A DNA stretch of 64,000 nucleotides from Vitreoscilla massiliensis (GTDB taxonomy: Bacteria; Pseudomonadota; Gammaproteobacteria; Burkholderiales; Neisseriaceae), in contig NZ_LN898221.1 of NCBI RefSeq assembly GCF_001457815.1, positions 310,001 to 374,000 on the forward strand. The letters run 5' to 3'. Below are positions 52,967 to 60,726 of the stretch, piece by piece. A program made the translations under genes and the position numbers. Each line of letters opens with the position of its first letter. Position 1 is the stretch's first letter. The notes below the pieces were generated by a model that saw nothing but the letters and a program-made list of their open reading frames with translations, made no database searches and was not told the DNA's origin.

Positions 52967-53848
52967 ATGAGTTTTTTGTTAAGCCCCATAGACACTGTTG
53001 ACACCATTACCCGCGCCGATTTTTGCCAACACTATTTGTTGCCGCGCAAACCGCTGCTCATCAAAAACATGACGCACTCATGGCCGGCCTACCACAAATG
53101 GAATTTGGATTATATGAAGCACGTGGTTGGCGACATCACCGTGCCGCTGTACGACAGCGCCAAAGCCGACCCTGCCGCCCCCATCAATGCCGCCAGCCGA
53201 GAAATGCGTTTTGGCGATTACATCAATTTAATCCAACGCCAACCCACCGACTTGCGTATTTTCCTGTTTGACCCCATCAAACACGCGCCGCGCTTGCTCG
53301 ATGATTATGGGTTTCCCACCGATTTGATGGGCGGCTTCTTGGACAAACACCCGAATTTATTCTTTGGTGGTCAAGGCTCAGAGACTTTTTTGCACTACGA
53401 TTTGGACTTGGCGCACATTTTTCACAGCCATTTTGGCGGGCGCAAACGCGTGTTATTGTTCGCCCCCGAGTGGAAGCAGCGCCTGTATCACATTCCTTAC
53501 GCTACCTATGCCTTAGAAGACTACGACATTGCCAATCCCGATTTTGAGCGTTTTCCAGCGTTAAAAGACATCGAGGGCATAGAGTGCATACTGGAACATG
53601 GCGACACCTTGTTCATGCCCAGCGCTTGGTGGCATTGGATGCAATATGTGGACTGCGGCTTTTCGCTGTCGCTGCGCGCATGGGACAAATCGTGGCGCAT
53701 CAAGGCGCAATCGCTGTGGAACCTGACCGTACAGCGCCAATTTGATAATTTTATGAAAGCCAAATACCAAGGCCGCTATATGGCATGGAAAGAACAACAG
53801 GCATGGCAGCGCGCCGACAAGGCTTTGCGCAATCACTTGCCCAAATAA
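52967..53848 (+). CDS. cupin-like (JmjC-type) 2-oxoglutarate/Fe dioxygenase
   Basis: A 293 aa protein of the Cupin_8 / JmjC group, which hydroxylates proteins or small molecules using Fe(II) and 2-oxoglutarate. The iron site is visible as HYDLDLAHIFHS (HxD) with a distal His in SAWWHWMQY. RKPLLIKNMTHSWPAYHKW is the typical start, and FGGRKRVLLFAPEWKQRLY contains the co-substrate lysine or arginine region. I chose ATG 52967 because a longer frame starts in poor-quality sequence. A DUS copy lies upstream near 52828. Confidence 0.85.
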   Translation: MSFLLSPIDTVDTITRADFCQHYLLPRKPLLIKNMTHSWPAYHKWNLDYMKHVVGDITVPLYDSAKADPAAPINAASREMRFGDYINLIQRQPTDLRIFLFDPIKHAPRLLDDYGFPTDLMGGFLDKHPNLFFGGQGSETFLHYDLDLAHIFHSHFGGRKRVLLFAPEWKQRLYHIPYATYALEDYDIANPDFERFPALKDIEGIECILEHGDTLFMPSAWWHWMQYVDCGFSLSLRAWDKSWRIKAQSLWNLTVQRQFDNFMKAKYQGRYMAWKEQQAWQRADKALRNHLPK

Positions 53849-54356
53849 GCTTGTGACCATAGAGCAAGCGCTTGCCACGACACAATGTTCTAAAACACTG
53901 GGTTAAAACCAGCGCAGTGACAGCGATAATAGCGCTATCAAAGCCATGCCCAAGCGCTGTATCGCAAACTCTGTATCTTTAGCATAAGCGGCCTGTAAAT
54001 AACTTTGTTGCGTTTCCATATCCTTGTGCGCACATACTGCATGCATTTAATGATGGCAATAGCACAGCAGAATGTTTGCATGCGCTGCTTCGCTTCCTCT
54101 ATGGTGATTTTATTGATTGCCTCCACAATGAAACATCGCTAAAACCACCGCAATACTCATCTAGCGACTGCCCCCTGACTGTGCCCATTTAAGCAAGAAA
54201 CACCTGTAGATGCGGCAACATCTGTGCCACTACACCGCCCAACTGCACCGAAATGCAGCCTATGTGTAAATAACAGGCCGCTTGTGAACACTTTTGCACC
54301 TGCGCAGTCTATGCAACATCTTCCCTCTGCGACGGCTTTAGCGAAAGGTGACGGCC
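53849..54356. other. intergenic, no gene seen
   Basis: Single DUS copies at about 53988-54000 and 54271-54281. A minus-strand frame at 53938-54126 has no ribosome site and reads through a DUS copy; I do not accept it. Confidence 0.5.
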
Positions 54357-54701
54357 ATGACACTGAAAACCTACCACGTTTTTTACCATTTTTATGCCAA
54401 TGGTGACTCAGTGCCATCGGAGTTTCCGGTGTCCATGAATGAAGCCGACATCTACTCGCCCTTATTGGGAAAACTGCACCAAGATGGGGATTTTTTGGGT
54501 TTGATTGATGCACAAGGTGAAACACTGCAAGTGATGTACGAAGCCGACAACGACTTGTATTGGATAGAGGTGTTGGCCTTAGAGCAACGCGGCTCGTATG
54601 GCAAATACGTCGGCTTTGATGAGTTGACCGACTTCTTCAAAGCCTTGCCCGAACATTTTCAACACGACAGCATCAGCAACGCCACGTTTATGGCGTGGTA
54701 A
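54357..54701 (+). CDS. small cytoplasmic hypothetical protein
   Basis: A 114 aa acidic, aromatic-rich protein (TYHVFYHFYANGD, SEFPVSMNEADIY, GDFLGLIDAQGETLQVMYE, RGSYGKYVGFDELTDFF). It has no signal or membrane segment. AAAGG lies 8 bases before ATG 54357. The look is that of small immunity or accessory proteins, but I cannot assign a family and no toxin is adjacent. Confidence 0.65.
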   Translation: MTLKTYHVFYHFYANGDSVPSEFPVSMNEADIYSPLLGKLHQDGDFLGLIDAQGETLQVMYEADNDLYWIEVLALEQRGSYGKYVGFDELTDFFKALPEHFQHDSISNATFMAW

Positions 54702-54750
54702 ACACGGCAGATACGGCCATCACCCCACAATATTGTCTCTATCACATCAC

Positions 54751-54792
54751 AAGCGGCCTGTATGAACGATTTCCATGCTTACAGGCCGACTT
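54751..54792. repeat. imperfect DUS inverted pair
   Basis: AAGCGGCCTGTA and TTACAGGCCGACTT; the second arm has an inserted A. Confidence 0.55.
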
Positions 54793-54858
54793 AAATCATG
54801 ACATGCTCTCAACCTTCACCTATGCATGCTTAAAAACACATGCCTAAGAGCAATCGCC

Positions 54859-55503
54859 TTATCTGTGCGCAGTACCAAGCGACTGCGCCGCTTGCAAGGC
54901 CTGAAGTAAAGCCGCGCGCGTCAGCAAAGTGCAATACGCAGGCGTGCCGTTTTCAAAACGCCAACCTTGTGCCAAGTCGCCAACATCCACGCAGTCCAAA
55001 CCGACTGCATTAACCAAGCCTGCGACCACGCTTTTCGCCGCCGCATCGTCACCCGCCATAGGAATTGCCACCCGTGTTGCTGTTCCTGCCGGCGCGGCCA
55101 CTGCGGCGATGTCTACCATGCGGATGGCGTTAAAAGTCTTGACCACGCGCGCCTGCTGAAAATGCGCTTGCACCATGGCGCTGGTTGAATTTAAGCCTTG
55201 GTCTAATGCGTAGATGTGACCATCGCGCTCAGGATAGTAATTCATCGCATCAATAACAATTTTATCGGCCAAGACCGCAGCCGGAATGGTCGCAAATACC
55301 GTAAACGGCATCGCCAATATCACCACCTCACCGAATTGCGCCGCCTCCACGCTGCTGCCGGCCAAACAGCCCAAAGTCAAACGCAGGCTGAACAAACTCT
55401 CAGGTGCGCGCGAATTGCTCAACATCACCTCATGCCCTGCCGCCACCAAGCGCTCAGCCAAAATGCGACCCACATAACCTGCGCCCAAAATCCCGATTTT
55501 CAT
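54859..55503 (-). CDS. NADPH-dependent F420 reductase-like (NpdG family) protein
   Basis: A 214 aa Rossmann-fold protein. It begins MKIGILGAGYVGRILAERLV, then HEVMLSNSRAPESL and VVILAMPFTVFATIP, and VVKTFNAIRMVDIA is the conserved family block. In bacteria without F420 these proteins are NAD(P)-binding oxidoreductases of unknown substrate. It is divergent from a LysR gene, its probable regulator. Confidence 0.85.
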   Translation of the reverse strand: MKIGILGAGYVGRILAERLVAAGHEVMLSNSRAPESLFSLRLTLGCLAGSSVEAAQFGEVVILAMPFTVFATIPAAVLADKIVIDAMNYYPERDGHIYALDQGLNSTSAMVQAHFQQARVVKTFNAIRMVDIAAVAAPAGTATRVAIPMAGDDAAAKSVVAGLVNAVGLDCVDVGDLAQGWRFENGTPAYCTLLTRAALLQALQAAQSLGTAHR

Positions 55504-55550
55504 GTTGTATCCTCAATGTGTTTTGATGCAAGCAGTTTAATTCAGCGTAG

Positions 55551-55563
55551 ATTTATGATAAAT
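55551..55563. promoter_or_regulatory. LysR operator candidate
   Basis: ATTTATGATAAAT is a palindrome in the divergent gap between the NpdG-like and LysR genes. Confidence 0.35.
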
Positions 55564-55604
55564 AAGCTGACAATAACAACACTAACAACTGTGAGTGGTG
55601 AATC

Positions 55605-56507
55605 ATGGAAAAATTGCACAGCATGGCCGTGTTTGTCAAAACCGTGGAATTGGGCAGTTTTTCCGCCACTGCCGAAGCTCTGAATCTGTCGCCACAAATG
55701 GTGGCCAAACACATCGCCAGTTTGGAAGCGCAATTGGCGAACAAATTAATCCACCGCACCACCCGCCGCCACAGCCTCACCGATGTTGGCCGCGCCTATT
55801 ACCAGCGCTGCAAACAAATTTTATTGGACATAGAAGCGGCCGATGCCATGGCCAGCGACATGTTGGTGCAGCCCAAAGGCGTGCTCAAGGTCAGCGCACC
55901 GCTCACATTTGGGGTGTTTTCCCTGCCCAATTTCATCAGCCAATTTTTGGCGCGTTATCCCGAGGTCAGCATCAATTTATCGCTGAACGACCGCTTTATC
56001 GACCCCTTGGTGGAAGACATCGAAGTGATGATACGCATTGGTGATTTGGGCAATTCGGGTTTAATTGCGCGGCGCTTGGCGGATGAGCAATTGCTGATTT
56101 GCGCCGCCCCCAGTTATTTGCACCAGCGCCCTGAGCCGATGACGCCCGCCGATTTGAGCACACATGAATGCCTGATTTTCGGCCAATCGTCCTTGCCCAC
56201 GCCAACGTATTGGCAGTTTCAACACCAAGGCAAGAGTATCTCGCAATTGGTACAAGGGCGTTTGCGCAGCAACAGCGGCTCGTGTTTGATACAGGCCGCA
56301 TTATCCGGCATAGGCATCATGCTGGCACCGGCACGCATGGTCGCGCCAGCCATCGCCGATGGGCGCTTGGTCCAGTTATTACCGCAATACTGCAATCCTG
56401 CCAAACCCATGCACGTGCTATACCCTGCTTCACACCAACCCACAGCCAAGGTCAGCGCATTTGTGAATGCTTTGTTGGAAAGCTTTGGCGACACGCCAAG
56501 CTTGTAA
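55605..56507 (+). CDS. LysR family transcriptional regulator
   Basis: A 300 aa regulator. The helix-turn-helix (MEKLHSMAVFVKTVELGSFS, PQMVAKHIASLEAQLANKLI) and effector domain (GVLKVSAPLTFGVFSLPNF, EDIEVMIRIGDLGNSGLIAR) are clear. It belongs to the same CrgA/AaeR-like group as the LysR at 16512 and shares its layout opposite an NAD(P)-binding oxidoreductase. A DUS copy at about 56285 lies in the effector domain. Confidence 0.93.
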   Translation: MEKLHSMAVFVKTVELGSFSATAEALNLSPQMVAKHIASLEAQLANKLIHRTTRRHSLTDVGRAYYQRCKQILLDIEAADAMASDMLVQPKGVLKVSAPLTFGVFSLPNFISQFLARYPEVSINLSLNDRFIDPLVEDIEVMIRIGDLGNSGLIARRLADEQLLICAAPSYLHQRPEPMTPADLSTHECLIFGQSSLPTPTYWQFQHQGKSISQLVQGRLRSNSGSCLIQAALSGIGIMLAPARMVAPAIADGRLVQLLPQYCNPAKPMHVLYPASHQPTAKVSAFVNALLESFGDTPSL

Positions 56508-56644
56508 AGCAGCACCGCAGTGGTTAAAAGTGATGACAGTGTACATGCGCAGCCCGACACGGGCACTGAAAACCGACACCATCAACACCGAATCCATATT
56601 GCTAACTGACAGAATCATCGCCACCACTGCCAACACCTTAAACA

Positions 56645-56684
56645 AAGCGGCCTGTAAACGTGTTTGCACATTTACAGGCCGCTT
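56645..56684. terminator. DUS inverted pair
   Basis: AAGCGGCCTGTAAA and its complement with a 12-base loop, between the convergent LysR and ivy genes. Confidence 0.7.
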
Positions 56685-56782
56685 ATGGCATATATGGCCA
56701 TGCATGCAGACTGGCGCTGTAGATGTTGACCCTAAACCACCATCAACATTGCCATCTGCATTACATCACCAACACTGTGGGC

Positions 56783-57235
56783 TTACCAATCCATGCGGTC
56801 TAACACATGGTGCATTTGCACGATTTGCAACAAATTCTGTTTGACCTTAGCGCCTTGGGCATTGGTCAATACCGTATCGCCGCGCTGCAATAACAAGGCT
56901 TGGCTTTGCTTTTGGTAGGCAAACGTCCACACCGTGTCACCACAATTGTGCGGTTCGCAAAACGTGCCAACGCTGACGGTTTGATTGGTTTCAAACGTCT
57001 TAATCGGCGTCACCACCATATTACCCGACTTAAAACCCGACAAAATCCAATCATCGGCCAAGCCGTTTTCACCCAATACTGCCAAAATATTGATTTTCAA
57101 AGCAGGCGTGGCTTTCAACACCGCATCGACATACGGCTCACCGGCGCGCTTTTCCAAAGCCGCGGGCAAAGTGCTCTCGGCCCACGCCGCTTGCAGGCAG
57201 GCCAATAAGGCCATGCACATCATGGTTTTTTTCAT
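56783..57235 (-). CDS. ivy: Ivy family C-type lysozyme inhibitor
   Basis: A 150 aa periplasmic protein with a signal peptide (MMCMALLACLQAAWA, cut near AEST). It carries the Ivy loop CEPHNCGD, which plugs the lysozyme active site and is held by the two Cys. WTFAYQKQSQALLLQR fits the family core. It protects the cell wall from host lysozyme, in keeping with an animal-associated life. AGGGA lies upstream of ATG 57235. Confidence 0.88.
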   Translation of the reverse strand: MKKTMMCMALLACLQAAWAESTLPAALEKRAGEPYVDAVLKATPALKINILAVLGENGLADDWILSGFKSGNMVVTPIKTFETNQTVSVGTFCEPHNCGDTVWTFAYQKQSQALLLQRGDTVLTNAQGAKVKQNLLQIVQMHHVLDRMDW

Positions 57236-57297
57236 ATGGATTCCCTTTAATGATTTCTTTGGCTGGTTTCTTTTGGATTGTTGCAATACATACAAAT

Positions 57298-57334
57298 GCG
57301 GCCTGTAAACCGATTTCTGTAGTTTACAGGCCGC
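57298..57334. repeat. DUS inverted pair
   Basis: GCGGCCTGTAAA and its complement with a 13-base loop, between serC and ivy, both on the minus strand; it can end the serC transcript. Confidence 0.7.
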
Positions 57335-57356
57335 CTCATACATTCATGGCACAGGC

Positions 57357-58466
57357 TTAACCATAGCGTTTTTGGAATTCGCCCATGAAGTCGATTAAGG
57401 CTTCCACGCCTTGCAATGGCATGGCGTTGTAAATGCTGGCACGCATGCCGCCCATGGTTTTGTAGCCTTTGAGCAAACGCAAGCCGCGGGTGGTCGATTC
57501 TTGTGCGAACAATTTGTCCAATTCTGGTGTTGGCGCATGGAAGACCACGTTCATTTGCGAACGCGCGCGCGCGGCCACTTTATTGGTGTAGAAACCGCCA
57601 CTGCCGTCTATGGCTTCGTACAATTTTTTCGCTTTTAAGGCATTGATGGTTTGCATCGAAGCCACGCCGCCTTGCGATTGCAACCAACGGAACACCAAGC
57701 CTGAGATGTAAATCGGGTAAGTCGCTGGCGTGTTGTACATGCCTTGGCGCTCCACATGCGATTTGTAATTCCACACGTCTGGGATGCGGTCAGAACAGCG
57801 ATCCAACAAATCTTCACGAATGATGACGATGGTGGCGCCTGATGGGCCAATGTTTTTTTGCGCACCGGCGTAAATCAAACCAAAGTCGGCGACATTGATC
57901 GGACGTGACAAGATTTCGCTCGACATGTCGCACACCATAGGCGGCAATTGGTTGGCAAATGGCTTAGGCACGTCGCGGTATTGCAAGCCGTGCACGGTTT
58001 CGTTAATCACATAGTGCACGAAAGCCGAATCTGGGCTCACATCCCAAGTAGAAGGATCGGGTAAGTCGGTGTAATCGTATAACTCACCACCATGCGCGGC
58101 CAAATGAATCTTGGTATCCGACAATTTGCCCATTTGATTGTGGGCGATGCGACTCCAGTTACCTGTTACCACTGAATCAACGCGTTTGAAACCATTGGCA
58201 AGGTTCATTACCACCATATTGAACTGGGCGCTGGCGCCGCCTTGTAAGAACAATACTTTATAGTTATTGGGAATGTTCATCAGTTGACGCAAGTCTTGTT
58301 CGGCGTGATAGAGAATACTCATAAACACGTCGGAACGGTGACTCATGGTCATCACTGAAAAACCGGTGCCGTTGTAATCGAACATCTCTGATTGCGCTTG
58401 ACGCAATACTGATTCTGGTAAAACAGCAGGGCCTGCAGAAAAATTGTAAATAATGGGCATGGTCAT
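57357..58466 (-). CDS. serC: phosphoserine aminotransferase
   Basis: A 369 aa PLP enzyme making phosphoserine from 3-phosphohydroxypyruvate (serine synthesis) and also acting in pyridoxal phosphate synthesis. It starts with YNFSAGPAVLPESVLRQAQ. LFLQGGASAQFNMV binds the cofactor phosphate, AGAQKNIGPSG carries the PLP lysine, and MRASIYNAMPLQGVEALIDF is the conserved end. I chose ATG 58466; ATG 58460 is also possible. Confidence 0.96.
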   Translation of the reverse strand: MTMPIIYNFSAGPAVLPESVLRQAQSEMFDYNGTGFSVMTMSHRSDVFMSILYHAEQDLRQLMNIPNNYKVLFLQGGASAQFNMVVMNLANGFKRVDSVVTGNWSRIAHNQMGKLSDTKIHLAAHGGELYDYTDLPDPSTWDVSPDSAFVHYVINETVHGLQYRDVPKPFANQLPPMVCDMSSEILSRPINVADFGLIYAGAQKNIGPSGATIVIIREDLLDRCSDRIPDVWNYKSHVERQGMYNTPATYPIYISGLVFRWLQSQGGVASMQTINALKAKKLYEAIDGSGGFYTNKVAARARSQMNVVFHAPTPELDKLFAQESTTRGLRLLKGYKTMGGMRASIYNAMPLQGVEALIDFMGEFQKRYG

Positions 58467-58724
58467 GGTGAATCGGCCTTTATTTGGCTTGGTTGGCAAA
58501 ACTTTGGCGCCGCCCTCACGGGTGTAACGTCACACTTTTCTCTCCACCCCAACAATTTGGTGATTTATTCTCAGAAATCATCAAAAAATAGGAGTTTATG
58601 GATTCTAGTGCGTTGCAACATTAGAGGCAAGCCAAAGTTTGTGTGATTTTCTGTGCTAAAAATGCCTTAATACTTTCTTTTCCCACTTAAAACGGGTAAA
58701 ATCAGTACGTTTTTCAATTTCGAG

Positions 58725-58749
58725 AAATGGGCTTCAGCCCATTTTTTTA
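58725..58749 (+). promoter_or_regulatory. terminator-like hairpin in the rimP leader
   Basis: AAATGGGC and GCCCATTT with a 4-base loop and a run of T, 15-20 bases before the rimP start. It has no T run on the minus strand, and no plus-strand gene precedes it. It is therefore best read as an attenuator of the rimP-nusA-infB operon, not the end of another gene. Confidence 0.6.
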
Positions 58750-58763
58750 TTTGTGGGAGCCAA

Positions 58764-59189
58764 ATGGACGTCCAAACCATATTAGACAAAACCTTACCTG
58801 GTTTAGGTTATGAGTTGGTTGATTTCGAATTAACCGCCCAAGGGGACTTGCGAGTTTTCATCGACAGCCCAAACGGCATTACTGTGGAAGATTGTGCCAC
58901 AGTCAGCAACCACTTGAGCCGAGTGTTTTTGGTTGAAGACATCGATTACAAACGCTTGGAAATTTCCAGCCCAGGTCTAGACCGCCCGTTGAAAAAGGCC
59001 AAAGACTTTGCGCGCTTTAATGGTCAGCTGACCAAATTAAAAACACGCTTGCCAGTCGACAATCAAAAAAACTTCTTGGGTCGCATCATCGCCAGCAATG
59101 ACGACAGCGTGACTTTGGCTTTTGACGGCAAAGAAGTAACCATCCAATTAAGCAATATCGATAAGGCTCGATTGAAGCCAGAATTTTAA
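58764..59189 (+). CDS. rimP: ribosome maturation factor RimP
   Basis: A 141 aa protein needed for 30S subunit assembly. The N-terminal part has LGYELVDFELTAQGDLRVFI, VEDCATVSNHLSRVF and LEISSPGLDRPLKKAKDF, all family hallmarks; the C-terminal SH3-like barrel follows. It is the first gene of the classic rimP-nusA-infB-rbfA operon. Confidence 0.96.
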   Translation: MDVQTILDKTLPGLGYELVDFELTAQGDLRVFIDSPNGITVEDCATVSNHLSRVFLVEDIDYKRLEISSPGLDRPLKKAKDFARFNGQLTKLKTRLPVDNQKNFLGRIIASNDDSVTLAFDGKEVTIQLSNIDKARLKPEF

Positions 59190-59223
59190 TCCATCGGAAA
59201 AACACGTTTGGAGAAAACAAAAA

Positions 59224-60726
59224 ATGAGCAAAGAAATATTAACTTTAGTCGATGCCTTGGCCAGTGAAAAAAACGTAGACCGCGAAATCGTGTTCAGTGC
59301 ACTGGAATTCGCCTTGGCCACTGCGGCAAAAAAACGCTTTGAACAAGACCACATTGATGTGCGCACTGAAATCAACCGTGAGTCAGGGGAATACCAAAAC
59401 TACCGTCGTTGGTTAATCGTTAAAGACGAAGACTATACCTACCCCGATACCGAAATGACTGAGGAAGAAATCGAAGAGAAATTCCCAGGCATGCATTTGG
59501 ATGCGGGCGAGTATTACGAAGAAAAAATTGAAAACGTTGAGTTTGGCCGCATCGGTGCACAAACCGCCAAGCAAGTAATTTTGCAACGCATCCGCGATGC
59601 CGAGCGCGAACAAATCTTGAACGAGTTTTTGCAACGCCGCGAAAACCTGATTTACGGCACGGTAAAACGTGTTGAACGTCACGGTGCAGTTATTGAAATC
59701 GGTCGTTTAGAGGCTTTGTTGCCACGCGATCAAATGATTCCTAAAGAAAACTTGCGCACCGGCGACCGCGTGCGTGCGTACTTGAAAGAAGTGGCACAAC
59801 AAGGCAACCGTCCTGTAGTCATTTTGACCCGTACTTCAGGCGAGTTTCTGGCCAAATTGTTTGAGATTGAAGTCCCTGAAATCGAAAACGACTTGTTGGA
59901 AATCAAAGAAGTGGCCCGTGACCCAGGCTTCCGCGCCAAAATTGCGGTAAAAGCCAACGACCCACGCATAGACCCACAAGGCACTTGTATCGGTGTGCGT
60001 GGTTCACGTGTGAACGCCGTGACCAATGAATTGGCGGGCGAACGCATAGACGTGGTGTTGTGGTCACCGGATACCGCCCAATTCATCATCAATGCTTTGT
60101 CACCTGCTGACGTGACCCGCATCTTGATTGATGAAGACCGTCACACCGTTGATGTGGTGGTGGCCGAAGACCAATTGGCATTGGCCATTGGCCGTGGTGG
60201 TCAAAACGTGCGTTTGGCGGCTGAGTTGACTGGCTGGAGCCTCAACATCATGACGGTTGAAGAAGCCGACGAGCGCCACCAAGCCCAAGATTCGCAAACC
60301 CGTGCGTATTTTGAAGAGCATTTGAACATAGACAGCGAAGTGGCTGAAATCTTGGTACAAGAAGGCTTTGTGACCTTGGAAGAAGTGGCTTATGTTCCGA
60401 TTCATGAATTGCTCGAAATCGACGGCTTTGACGAAGAGCTGGTAAACCAATTGCGCAACCGTGCTCGCGACGCCATTTTGACTTTGGCGATTGAATCTGA
60501 AGAGCAATTGGAAAAAATAGACGATGATTTGAAATCAGTAGCAGGCATAGACCAAGACATGTTGCGCGATTTGGCCCAACATGGCATCACCAGCCGCGAT
60601 GATTTGGCCGAATTGTCGGTGGATGAATTAATTGAAATCACTGGTGTAGACACCGATGCTGCGAAATCCATCATCATGGATGCAAGATCGCACTGGTTCA
60701 CCGAAGAAGGAGGTGCGAATGAGTAA
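59224..60726 (+). CDS. nusA: transcription elongation/termination factor NusA
   Basis: A 500 aa RNA polymerase-binding factor for pausing, termination and antitermination. Domains run in order: N-terminal polymerase-binding domain (1-125), S1 domain with GTVKRVERHGAVIEIGRLEA (about 140-200), two KH domains with GVRGSRVNAVTNELAGERID and AIGRGGQNVRLAAELTGW, and two C-terminal acidic repeats (about 365-500) like those of E. coli. The end overlaps infB by 8 bases. Confidence 0.97.
   Translation: MSKEILTLVDALASEKNVDREIVFSALEFALATAAKKRFEQDHIDVRTEINRESGEYQNYRRWLIVKDEDYTYPDTEMTEEEIEEKFPGMHLDAGEYYEEKIENVEFGRIGAQTAKQVILQRIRDAEREQILNEFLQRRENLIYGTVKRVERHGAVIEIGRLEALLPRDQMIPKENLRTGDRVRAYLKEVAQQGNRPVVILTRTSGEFLAKLFEIEVPEIENDLLEIKEVARDPGFRAKIAVKANDPRIDPQGTCIGVRGSRVNAVTNELAGERIDVVLWSPDTAQFIINALSPADVTRILIDEDRHTVDVVVAEDQLALAIGRGGQNVRLAAELTGWSLNIMTVEEADERHQAQDSQTRAYFEEHLNIDSEVAEILVQEGFVTLEEVAYVPIHELLEIDGFDEELVNQLRNRARDAILTLAIESEEQLEKIDDDLKSVAGIDQDMLRDLAQHGITSRDDLAELSVDELIEITGVDTDAAKSIIMDARSHWFTEEGGANE

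Noticed and set aside
53938..54126. 62-codon minus-strand frame
   Set aside because: Contains a DUS copy read as protein, lacks a ribosome site and has poor composition.
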